Below, piece by piece: positions 1-6,534 of a DNA stretch of 8,351 nt. The notes under the pieces are model-generated. The model worked only from the letters and a program-made list of their open reading frames with translations, did no database searches and had not been told where the DNA came from. The stretch covers positions 756-9,106 of the forward strand of contig PLRZ01000707.1 in assembly GCA_003164075.1 (NCBI GenBank), written 5' to 3'. Origin of the DNA: Bryobacterales bacterium. Its GTDB lineage: Bacteria; Acidobacteriota; Terriglobia; Bryobacterales; Bryobacteraceae. The position numbers were made by a program, and so were the translations under genes. Within the stretch, counting starts at the first letter, position 1. Each line of letters starts with the position of its first letter.

Positions 1-1161
1 ATGATGGCGGGATTTGGGGGAGTAGGAGACGAGCCGGCCTCACAGGAAGACTATGTCACCACTTTCTTCCCGAACGCCACCGATATTTCCGCCGCGGCCC
101 CCATCGAAATGGGCCCCGGCGATCAGGTGCAGGGGATCAATATCCGGCTTAATAAGACCCACACCGTGCGTATCACCGGGCGCGTGATGGACAATACTTC
201 ACCCCCGCCGCCGGCGCCCCCACCGGATGCCGGCCGTGGCGGGGCTGCCAACATCGTTACTAACATCAACGGCGTGGTGATGAACGTGGTCAACCAAAAT
301 GCCAACCCGCGTATCCAACTCCGCCTGCAGCCGCGCAATTCCCTCAATCCGAATGGCTTGGTTACTAACACCCAAGTCAAGCTGGACGGCACTTTCGAAT
401 TCCCCAGTGTGGCTCCGGGTCCCTATTACCTGATTGTCGTCAATAATTCGGGCGGCAGGTCGGGGGCGCACGCCACCCGGCAACCCATCGACGTGGGCAC
501 CACCAACATCGAAGGCGTCAACCTCTCCCTCAACCCCGGCGCGATGGTCTCCGGGCACGTGCGGTTCGATGCCGATCCACCGCAGCCGCCGCCCTCGCTC
601 ACCGTCCGCCTGACGCCGCGGGAACCCACGGCGGGCATTCCCGCGCCGCAAGCCGCCAAGGTGGACCCCGATGGCAGTTTCCGCTTCGACGATGTCAATC
701 TCGAACATTACAACGTCACCATCAACACCCCGCAGGGCCTCTACCTGAAAGCCATGCGCGCCGGCGACTCCGACGCCATGGTGGCGGGCGTGGACCTCAC
801 CGCCGGGGCGGCATCCTTGGATATTTTATTGGGAACCAATCCGCCGGTGGTGGGCGGCCAGGTGATGAACTCCGCCACGCAGCAACCGGCCGCCGCCGTC
901 ACCGTCGTATTGATGCCCCGCGAAAAAGAACGGCAGGGCGAGATTTACTTCTATTCCACGACCAATAGCGACCAGTACGGTAACTTCAGCTTCACTCGCG
1001 TCACACCGGGAGAGTACCAGGTCTACGCCTGGGAGGATGTGCAATACGGCCAATGGTTCGACCCCGAATGGATGAAGAGCTACGAGGGCAAAGGCGAATC
1101 TTTGACGGCCAAGGAAGGCAGCCCGGTGAACGTAAAGCTGACCATGATCCCGGCCAAGTAA
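1..1161 (+). CDS. Carboxypeptidase regulatory-like repeat protein, C-terminal part (5' end outside window)
   Basis: The frame is open from the first base and ends at TAA 1159-1161, giving 386 residues. It is probably only the C-terminal part of a larger exported protein. It opens in mid-domain (residues 18-63, a stretch that in this family usually follows an earlier domain), so the ATG at base 1 is unlikely to be the true start. At least three beta-sandwich repeats are visible, each with a strand resembling VRLTPREP or VVLMPREK followed by a 'DG-F-F--V-PG-Y' turn: DGTFEFPSVAPGPYYL near 129-144, DGSFRFDDVNLEHYNV near 224-239, and YGNFSFTRVTPGEYQV near 326-341. This pattern is typical of the CarboxypepD_reg-like fold common in Acidobacteriota surface proteins. 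A Pro/Gly-rich linker lies at 67-82. No catalytic residues are visible, so a structural or binding role outside the cytoplasm is inferred. The signal peptide would lie upstream of the window. It converges on the gene ending at 1711. Confidence 0.85.
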   Translation: MMAGFGGVGDEPASQEDYVTTFFPNATDISAAAPIEMGPGDQVQGINIRLNKTHTVRITGRVMDNTSPPPPAPPPDAGRGGAANIVTNINGVVMNVVNQNANPRIQLRLQPRNSLNPNGLVTNTQVKLDGTFEFPSVAPGPYYLIVVNNSGGRSGAHATRQPIDVGTTNIEGVNLSLNPGAMVSGHVRFDADPPQPPPSLTVRLTPREPTAGIPAPQAAKVDPDGSFRFDDVNLEHYNVTINTPQGLYLKAMRAGDSDAMVAGVDLTAGAASLDILLGTNPPVVGGQVMNSATQQPAAAVTVVLMPREKERQGEIYFYSTTNSDQYGNFSFTRVTPGEYQVYAWEDVQYGQWFDPEWMKSYEGKGESLTAKEGSPVNVKLTMIPAK

Positions 1162-1313
1162 GGTGGCCCGGGCTTGTTGCCGCAGCGCCTGTCACGATCG
1201 GCATGGGGGCTTCGTTGTCGAAGGTCAGACCTCCTGATCTCGCCCCGCAATTTCTGCCTGGCGGGGAAAATGGGCTGAGCCGTTCCTTTCGATGGCCAGG
1301 GCTTCGCAGATGA

Positions 1314-1334
1314 GGCAGGCGGTGCTCGCCTGCC
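1314..1334. repeat. REP-like hairpin
   Basis: GGCAGGCG (1314-1321) and CGCCTGCC (1327-1334) form a perfect 8-bp stem with a 5-base loop. It is followed by CCAC, completing the 11-mer GCCTGCCCCAC that recurs three more times in the same gap, once with a mismatch. The recurrence and extragenic position suggest a REP-type repeat family. No T tract follows, so it is not a classical intrinsic terminator on either strand, although it could still stabilise a 3' end. Confidence 0.55.
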
Positions 1335-1432
1335 CCACCTGCGGGCTCACTGCAAATTCCACGACTTCAGGAGTTCTGAGGGGTGGAGATGTTCCGGCGA
1401 ATCGAGACATACATTCTCCCGGACCGGACCGG

Positions 1433-1448
1433 GCGGACTGAAGTCCGC
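1433..1448. repeat. REP-like hairpin with TGAA loop
   Basis: GCGGAC (1433-1438) pairs with GTCCGC (1443-1448) around a TGAA loop. One base further on begins a second hairpin with the same loop, GCATGC-TGAA-GCCTGC, but that one is now split: its left part is at 1450-1460 and its right part at 1671-1681, with a 210-bp element between. The two tandem hairpins look like one ancestral extragenic repeat unit. Confidence 0.55.
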
Positions 1449-1454
1449 CGCATG

Positions 1455-1460
1455 CTGAAG
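1455..1460. repeat. Direct repeat CTGAAG, left copy (putative target site duplication)
   Basis: CTGAAG directly abuts the left terminal inverted repeat at 1461 and matches CTGAAG at 1671-1676, which abuts the right one. Removing one copy together with the element restores the hairpin GCATGC-TGAA-GCCTGC, as expected for a true target site duplication. Chance identity of six bases is possible, but the restored hairpin makes it unlikely. Confidence 0.6.
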
Positions 1461-1670
1461 CCCAATGTCACTTACTCTTGGCGAAGGCGGTATTCGGCAT
1501 AATTCGTGGGGCAGGCAATCTTGCCTGCAGCCGGCTTTTAGCCGGCTCTTCCGGGCCATGAACAGTCGTCGCCGAGCCCAAAAGCCGCCTGGAAAGGCTG
1601 CTGCGGGCAGGATTGCCCGCCCCACAACTAATGCAGAATCCCACGTTTGGGCGAAGTAAGTGACATTGGG
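1461..1670. mobile_element. MITE-like non-autonomous element with 15-bp terminal inverted repeats
   Basis: The 210-bp element begins with CCCAATGTCACTTAC (1461-1475) and ends with its perfect complement GTAAGTGACATTGGG (1656-1670). A 6-bp direct repeat, CTGAAG, flanks it. The arms stay in register inward: after a diverged 16-bp stretch on each side, 1492-1530 matches the complement of 1601-1639 at 32 of 39 positions. The inner part carries four local hairpins: GCAGGCAA/TTGCCTGC at 1511-1528, AGCCGGCT/AGCCGGCT at 1529-1547, AGCCGCCT/AGGCTGCT with one mismatch at 1583-1602, and GCGGGCA/TGCCCGC at 1603-1620. It encodes no transposase, so movement would need an enzyme supplied elsewhere. The alternative is a composite of two oppositely oriented REP units (BIME-like). 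Terminal repeats plus the flanking duplication favour a mobile element. Confidence 0.6.
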
Positions 1671-1676
1671 CTGAAG
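1671..1676. repeat. Direct repeat CTGAAG, right copy (putative target site duplication)
   Basis: This copy abuts the right terminal inverted repeat and is identical to 1455-1460. It continues into CCTGCCCCAC, which completes the right half of the interrupted hairpin and the recurrent 11-mer at 1676-1686. Confidence 0.6.
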
Positions 1677-1710
1677 CCTGCCCCACGGATTTTACCCAAT
1701 AGGCCATTGC

Positions 1711-3213
1711 TCACCTGCGCCGGTACACGGCCAGGTGATACAACGATTGCGGCCGGTACGCTTCCGCGGCGGCATCCCAGCGGTACTCGGCATGGCCGTC
1801 CTCAAGAATATCCGCGATGCCGACCAGTTGATAGTGCTTCGGCCCGTAATCGGCCCACCAGTCGAAAATGCGGGTGGGCGATTCGGCCCCCAGCGACAGC
1901 GTCTCCTCAATGGGAAAGCGGACCACGTACGCCGGGGCGCTACGCTCCAGTTGGCCCACCATATCGTTCTGCATCTGCAGCGCGAAGGGCTGCGCTTCCA
2001 CCAGCGGTTCGGTGTAGAGGTACGACGTCGCGGAGTGCCGATGGGCATAGAAATAAATCTCCGGCTCGGACCCGAGCACGGCGATGAGCGCGTCCGGCCG
2101 CGTATGAGTGCGAATATACGCGGCCATGGGGATGGCTTCTGGAAAAGGGTCCTGCCCGTAAAGTTCGCGGGAAATCTCGAGCGGACTCATGCGAAACAGG
2201 AAGTCGCGCTCGACGATTACCGACACTATCAACGCCGCGGCAAACACGCAGCCAGTCACCCGGCCGCGCACGCACGAACCGGCCAGCAGCGCTACCACGG
2301 GCAGCATCAGCACCATGTAGTGCGCCCGGAAGTACAATCCGGGGCAAACCGCCACAAACGAAAACACCAGCAGGAACCCCACGAAATACCTGCTCCTGCC
2401 GCGTAATGCCGGCAGACCCGCAGCCGCCAGAATCCACAAAGCGCCGCTCTGCCGCAGGATGGACCCGAACGTCTCCGCCAATGCCGCCGCGCCGTCCGCG
2501 AGCGAATTCTCCGCGACGTAGCGGCGGGCGTAGGTGAAGGTCCAAAACCAGAACTTTCCGAAAACTCCGGCCCACCAGAGAATCAGACAGGTCAGCGCGA
2601 ACGGTGCGGCCGCGCCCGCCAGGAACAGCGGCAGCTTCTTCCACTGGCGGTTCGCTACCAGATACCCCGCCGCGAACATGCCGAAGAATATGCCGTGCTG
2701 CTTCATCAGGAACGCCACCCCGAAGAGCACTCCGCTCCAGAATAATGTCCACGGCCGCGCCGAGTCGCTAAAGCGCAACAGCAGCCACAGCCCCGCCAGC
2801 GCCGCCAGCACCACGAAATGAGTGGCGTGGGCCTGCGTGCCCATTACACCGGCGCTTACCGAGAGCAGCGCGTAAGCGGCGCACGCCGCCAGGCCCGCGG
2901 GCGCCGAGAACAGCCGCCGCCCCAGGATGTAAATCAGCACGATGGCGCCCGCGTTCACCAGCAGTAGACCTAGATGGATGGCCGCAATCGTCTGCCCGAA
3001 CGCCGCCATAATCAAGGCGTACGCCGCATACGTCCCCGGCAGCTTCATATTGCAAGCCAACTGGTAGGGCGGGATGCCCTGGAGCATCAACTGGCCGGCG
3101 TAAGCGTACTCGCCCTCGTCCCGTTCGAGCGGCGCGTCGAGCAGGTGAATGCGCAGCAGCGCCGTTGCCAGAATCACCAGCAGCACCACCGTCCAGGGCC
3201 GGAATTTGGTCAA
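1711..3213 (-). CDS. ArnT/PMT-like membrane glycosyltransferase (GT39-type, GT-C fold)
   Basis: The 500-residue protein has an N-terminal membrane segment (about 8-24), about ten further hydrophobic segments up to residue 335, and a soluble C-terminal domain (about 336-500) that would face outside. The first outside loop has RDEGEYAY (31-38), whose acidic pair matches the catalytic DE position of GT-C enzymes such as PMT and ArnT, and a following KLPGTY (58-63) resembles their K-P motif. Such enzymes transfer a sugar from a polyprenyl-phosphate donor to lipid, polysaccharide or protein outside the cytoplasm. Donor and acceptor cannot be told from the sequence. The start is TTG at 3213: there is no ATG in this frame near the N-terminus, the TTG overlaps the upstream kinase stop as TTGA, and GAGGCGG lies just upstream. 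The next in-frame Met is residue 43, too late because it would remove the DE motif. It is the second gene of a kinase-glycosyltransferase operon. Confidence 0.85.
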   Translation of the reverse strand: MTKFRPWTVVLLVILATALLRIHLLDAPLERDEGEYAYAGQLMLQGIPPYQLACNMKLPGTYAAYALIMAAFGQTIAAIHLGLLLVNAGAIVLIYILGRRLFSAPAGLAACAAYALLSVSAGVMGTQAHATHFVVLAALAGLWLLLRFSDSARPWTLFWSGVLFGVAFLMKQHGIFFGMFAAGYLVANRQWKKLPLFLAGAAAPFALTCLILWWAGVFGKFWFWTFTYARRYVAENSLADGAAALAETFGSILRQSGALWILAAAGLPALRGRSRYFVGFLLVFSFVAVCPGLYFRAHYMVLMLPVVALLAGSCVRGRVTGCVFAAALIVSVIVERDFLFRMSPLEISRELYGQDPFPEAIPMAAYIRTHTRPDALIAVLGSEPEIYFYAHRHSATSYLYTEPLVEAQPFALQMQNDMVGQLERSAPAYVVRFPIEETLSLGAESPTRIFDWWADYGPKHYQLVGIADILEDGHAEYRWDAAAEAYRPQSLYHLAVYRRR

Positions 3214-5822
3214 CCCGCCGCCTCATCGAGCGATTCGCGCGAGCCCAGGGAGCGCCAGAATCCGTAGACGGCGATGCCCGCGAGCAGGGCGACCGTCGCC
3301 AGTCCGGCCGGGGCGTACCACGTCTTCCAATCGCCGCCCACGCCGATGGCGTCGAAGGTATTGATGAAGAAGGCTGCGACGATGATGGTTACCAGGCCGT
3401 AGCGCAGCAGCACCAGCAGCAGGACCGCGAAAATGAAAAGGTACACCGCGGTCTTCACCTGCCAGTTGGCTGCCGTGAAACCGTTGCCGTTGATAAAAGT
3501 GAAGAACATGGCGGCCAACGTCGCGGCTATCGGATCCTTTTTCACCAGTTGGCGCAACCCTGTAAGGGCGAAGAAGATCACCAGCCCCCCTCCAAGCGAA
3601 CCTGCCAGGGTGTTGGCCTGAAACGCAATCCACTGCCGCGTGCCGGCTGCCGCGTTGACACCGCTGAAGCCGCTGAGTCCCGCGCCGGTAAAAGAATCCA
3701 CCAGGCCGGCGGTGGTCCAGACCGCCGCTCCCACGGCCGCGCCGATCAGAATGTGGGATCCCACTTGCGCGTCCTTCCAACGCCCAGCCAGGACGCGATT
3801 CCACGTGACAATGGAGTGCGGCCAGTGGGCGCGCACCGATGGTTCCAGGGCCAGATAGAGCAACCAGAATCCCGCACCCCACAGCAGCCAGTTCGCCATG
3901 CTCGCCAAAGCCAGGGAAATCATGTCGGAGCTGGGCACGGCGTGAACCGTCCCCAGCCACGTCAACATTCCCAGCAGGAAGCTCGCGATTCCGATGCGCA
4001 GCGCGCCCTTGCGGTCGATCCGCCCCAGCCTCCAATTCCTACGCGCCAGCAGGATGGCGGCGAGCACTCCCGCGGCGGCCATCAGCAGCAACACGATCCC
4101 GCGAACCTGCGATGTCACGGAAGTCGCGGTGGAACCGGGCGCGTCGCCCTGCCAGTTATTCAGCACGTGGACCGCCGTGACGCGTCCTTTCCAGAAGGCC
4201 ATTTCGACCGTCAGATCGAGCCCGGGAATCCTGGGATGCGGACCCATCCAGGCGAGCAACTGGTCGGCGGCGCCCAGCGGCGCGAACTTCGGCGCGGTCT
4301 CGGTGAAATTGGCCTTGTCCAGCCCTGCCGCGCGGAAGACTGCGCCGGGGTCGACCGGGTCCGCCAAGGGCGCCGCGTCCGCCGCCGGGATGGCCGAAAA
4401 CCAGCGGAGTTTGCCCGCGGAATTCAGGTTCACCTGCACCATTCCCGGACTTGTCGGCGGAGGATTGGACGTGCCGATGTTCCCATATGGCGCGGCCACC
4501 AGCAAGCGCGGGCTTTCCCGGTAGACTGCGATAATGGAGGGCTCGGAAGCCAGCCACTCTTCCCACTTACTCGGGTTGGCGAGCTTGTCGATGTGAGAAA
4601 GGAAGCCATCCGGCTCGGTCAGCCAGACGGCCGAATCGGCCGGCCTTTGGGTATAGCCGAATGCCGCGGCGGTTTCGCGCGACTTGCTGGCCAGCACCTC
4701 CGGCGGATAGTCCATGGGAGTCCGGAATGCCGCTACCGTGCGGCTTTGCAGCACGATGGCCGCCACCAGGCAAATTCCGATAGCGGCGAGGCAGAGTATG
4801 GAATACCGGCGAGGCATGCCCTCTTGCCGGCCGGCGGCGGCCACCAGTTCGGGCGATGGCGTCTCACCCGCCGCCAGCGCCGCGGCCAGCGGGTCGCCGC
4901 CGGGCAGCGCCATGGCCACCGCAAGGGCGCTGGCCGGCCGCTTGGCGGGGTCGGGGTCCAGGCAACGGCGGATGGCTTTTTCCACCATCGGGTCGATGTC
5001 CGCCGCGGAGGAAGTCATGCTCGGCAGGTGAATGGACTCCTGCATTTCGAGCAACTGCCGCACGTTCCTGGCGTCGAACGGTTTCTTGCCCGTAAAAAGC
5101 TCGTAGAGCACCAGCCCGAGCGAGTAGATATCGCTTTTGGCGGTGACCTCCGCGCCTTTCAATTGCTCCGGGGACATGTAGGCCGGCGTGCCGTTGCGCA
5201 CTTCGGCGCCGGAAAGCTGGCCGGCGATGGCGGCCAGTCCGAAATCCATGATGACCACTTCGCCGCGCTTGTTCATCATGATGTTTTGCGGTTTGAGGTC
5301 GCGATGGATCACTCCGCGATCATGCGCCGCGGCCAGGCCGGCGCACAGTTTGCGCGCCGTTTCGAGGGCCTTGTCATGAGGCAGGCGGCCAATGCGGAGC
5401 AACAGGGCGGCCAGGTCTTCGCCGTCCACGTATTCCATGGAGATGAACGGCATGCCTTCGATTTCGCCGATATCGTAGACGCGGCAAACGTTGGGGTGGG
5501 AGACCTGGCGGGCCACGCGCACCTCGCCGTGGAAGCGCTCCAGCAGGCGCGGATTGGAGGAGGCTTCCGCCGGCAGGAATTTGAGCGCCACCGATTGGCC
5601 CAGCATCATGTCGGTAGCGCGATAGACTTCGCCCATGCCGCCGCGGCCTAGCAGGCCGATGATGCGGTAACGGCCGCCCAGCAAGGTGCCCGGGACGAAT
5701 CGGCCTTCGTCGGCGGTGGGGGCGGAGGTGATGTGCGAAAGGCTGGAGGAAGACGGCGGAGTCACCGACGGCGAGGGTTCCAGCGTGGTCTCCACGGTAG
5801 ACGGGTCGATCTTCCGATCCAT
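3210..5822 (-). CDS. Membrane Ser/Thr protein kinase with polytopic C-terminal domain
   Basis: From ATG 5822 the protein has 870 residues. A Pro/Ser/Thr-rich N-terminus (1-40) precedes a complete Hanks-type kinase domain: Gly loop GRGGMG (59-64), lysine in VALKF (K81), helix-C glutamate (about E100), catalytic HRDLKPQN (173-180, D175), DFG (193-195) and the SPE of the APE motif (217-219). All key residues are present, so an active kinase is expected. Membrane segment 1 is at about 340-358. An outside domain of about 215 residues follows, then at least seven hydrophobic segments between 575 and 855. No PASTA, WD40 or TPR repeats are visible. The motif EPSVRAHWP (about 660-668) lies in the membrane part, which I recall as recurring in acidobacterial kinases without an assigned function. 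An in-frame GTG at 5909 would add 29 residues. I prefer 5822 because MDRKIDPS resembles starts of related kinases and the upstream extension looks non-coding. The gene overlaps the downstream glycosyltransferase by 4 bases. Confidence 0.9.
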   Translation of the reverse strand: MDRKIDPSTVETTLEPSPSVTPPSSSSLSHITSAPTADEGRFVPGTLLGGRYRIIGLLGRGGMGEVYRATDMMLGQSVALKFLPAEASSNPRLLERFHGEVRVARQVSHPNVCRVYDIGEIEGMPFISMEYVDGEDLAALLLRIGRLPHDKALETARKLCAGLAAAHDRGVIHRDLKPQNIMMNKRGEVVIMDFGLAAIAGQLSGAEVRNGTPAYMSPEQLKGAEVTAKSDIYSLGLVLYELFTGKKPFDARNVRQLLEMQESIHLPSMTSSAADIDPMVEKAIRRCLDPDPAKRPASALAVAMALPGGDPLAAALAAGETPSPELVAAAGRQEGMPRRYSILCLAAIGICLVAAIVLQSRTVAAFRTPMDYPPEVLASKSRETAAAFGYTQRPADSAVWLTEPDGFLSHIDKLANPSKWEEWLASEPSIIAVYRESPRLLVAAPYGNIGTSNPPPTSPGMVQVNLNSAGKLRWFSAIPAADAAPLADPVDPGAVFRAAGLDKANFTETAPKFAPLGAADQLLAWMGPHPRIPGLDLTVEMAFWKGRVTAVHVLNNWQGDAPGSTATSVTSQVRGIVLLLMAAAGVLAAILLARRNWRLGRIDRKGALRIGIASFLLGMLTWLGTVHAVPSSDMISLALASMANWLLWGAGFWLLYLALEPSVRAHWPHSIVTWNRVLAGRWKDAQVGSHILIGAAVGAAVWTTAGLVDSFTGAGLSGFSGVNAAAGTRQWIAFQANTLAGSLGGGLVIFFALTGLRQLVKKDPIAATLAAMFFTFINGNGFTAANWQVKTAVYLFIFAVLLLVLLRYGLVTIIVAAFFINTFDAIGVGGDWKTWYAPAGLATVALLAGIAVYGFWRSLGSRESLDEAAG
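3218..3224 (-). promoter_or_regulatory. Ribosome binding site for the TTG-started glycosyltransferase
   Basis: On the minus strand, GAGGCGG lies within the last codons of the kinase gene, with GAGG ending 7 bases before TTG 3213. The spacing is normal, and together with the TTGA overlap it supports the TTG as the real start. Confidence 0.5.
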
Positions 5823-5829
5823 TCCCTCG

Positions 5830-5835
5830 ATTCTA
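5830..5835 (-). promoter_or_regulatory. Possible -10 element of the kinase operon, close to the start codon
   Basis: On the minus strand, TAGAAT (5 of 6 matches to TATAAT) ends 7 bases before ATG 5822. That distance would put the transcription start at or next to the A of ATG, giving a leaderless message. The -35 region is poor. The GAGGGA between it and ATG is too close to act as a normal ribosome binding site. Confidence 0.3.
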
Positions 5836-5836
5836 A

Positions 5837-5852
5837 CGCGTGGGGGGACGCG
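5837..5852. repeat. Small inverted repeat in the divergent promoter region
   Basis: CGCGT (5837-5841) and ACGCG (5848-5852) flank six G bases. The repeat lies immediately upstream of the candidate -10 of the kinase gene, where an operator would sit. In GC-rich DNA a 5-bp arm arises easily by chance, so the role is speculative. Confidence 0.2.
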
Positions 5853-5980
5853 AGGCAGTTCCGGAGAAACGATTCCTTGCGCCGGAAAGGCCGCCCGGAT
5901 ACGAACCACCGTGAGACTTGTGAATCCACGCTTCCGTGAAAATGTGGGAACAGGACCTGGGGCCGTTTCGTACCAGGGAT

Positions 5981-6421
5981 ATGTCGAAGTTTTCGGGATG
6001 GATCGCCTATTGCTCGCTGGCTGTTTTGATCGCGCTTTATGTGGTGGGCGCCGTGAGCCACGGATCTCTGCGCCATGAGGTTCAAACGCTGCCCCTGTGG
6101 TTTCCGATTGTCTTGGGATTTCGGCGGAGGGAACTTGCCAAATGGGCCGCTTTGCCGTGCTTCATTTTTTGGCTGGCAGTGATAATTGCCATTTGGCTGT
6201 TCCTTCTAGGGTGGGCACGGATTGTGACGGGACATTTCTCCCCGGTAGAGATAGCCATGACCGTGGTAGTCGGGTCTGCGTGTCTATGCGGAATCGGTGC
6301 GGGCTTTCGCTGGAGAACGGCCGTACGCCCGGCGGTGGGATACGGCGCGGTTGCCTTGTTTGCCGCTCTCCAGGTCCTGGCCTTTCGGCTTAGTCTGATT
6401 CCGTATATAGCGACTCGCTAG
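5981..6421 (+). CDS. Small multi-pass membrane protein, function unknown
   Basis: From ATG 5981 the protein has 146 residues, with hydrophobic segments at about 6-26, 33-47 (short), 55-79, 88-108 and 118-140, so four or five membrane spans. I do not recognise a named family, although the segment KWAALPCFIFWLAVIIAIWL followed by a FSPVEIAM motif resembles hypothetical proteins I associate with Acidobacteriota. The same frame opens earlier at GTG 5936 and ATG 5942, which would add 15 or 13 residues that are polar and unlike the rest. I chose 5981 because AGGGA lies just before it and the membrane segment then begins near the N-terminus. It is transcribed divergently from the kinase, with 158 bp between starts. 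No catalytic or binding motif is visible, and base composition is less GC-rich than the kinase operon. Confidence 0.7.
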   Translation: MSKFSGWIAYCSLAVLIALYVVGAVSHGSLRHEVQTLPLWFPIVLGFRRRELAKWAALPCFIFWLAVIIAIWLFLLGWARIVTGHFSPVEIAMTVVVGSACLCGIGAGFRWRTAVRPAVGYGAVALFAALQVLAFRLSLIPYIATR

Positions 6422-6534
6422 CCGCTACAACTGGCAGCTCCCGACCGGTCGCCAAGGTCGATCTGCTTCCGGGTCGACGACGAACCAGCCACTCGCCCCT
6501 ACGGCGTATCCTGGGAGTAGACTGGAATTGTCAA

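Larger units (their letters stand above)
1162..1710. other. Convergent intergenic region carrying repeats, no gene
   Basis: This 549-bp gap lies between two converging genes. The short open frames in it have no recognisable protein features and are broken up by hairpin sequences. From about 1312 onward it holds GC-rich inverted repeats and a MITE-like element, annotated separately. The 11-mer GCCTGCCCCAC (or its complement) occurs exactly at 1328-1338, 1506-1516 and 1676-1686, and with one change at 1615-1625. From 1162 to 1311 I see only a weak inverted repeat (1243-1266) and nothing else I can name. Confidence 0.75.

Noticed and set aside
1243..1266. Inverted repeat CCCCGC/GCGGGG as a terminator for the first gene
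   Set aside because: The loop is 12 bases, the stem is only 6 bp, and the bases after it are AAAA, not T, on the plus strand. No T tract follows it on the minus strand either.
1312..1690. CRISPR array, suggested by several similar repeats
   Set aside because: Repeats are few, occur in both orientations, are unevenly spaced and lack unique spacers of constant length. No cas gene is present.
1940..2752. A 270-codon minus-strand frame inside the glycosyltransferase gene
   Set aside because: It is a shifted-frame shadow, rich in Arg and Gly. The glycosyltransferase frame has coherent membrane segments and the DE motif.
3165..5651. An 828-codon open frame on the plus strand antisense to the kinase gene
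   Set aside because: It is rich in Arg, His, Gly and Gln, with no recognisable domain, and mirrors the codon pattern of the kinase. The kinase frame has all its catalytic motifs. Long antisense frames are common in GC-rich genes.
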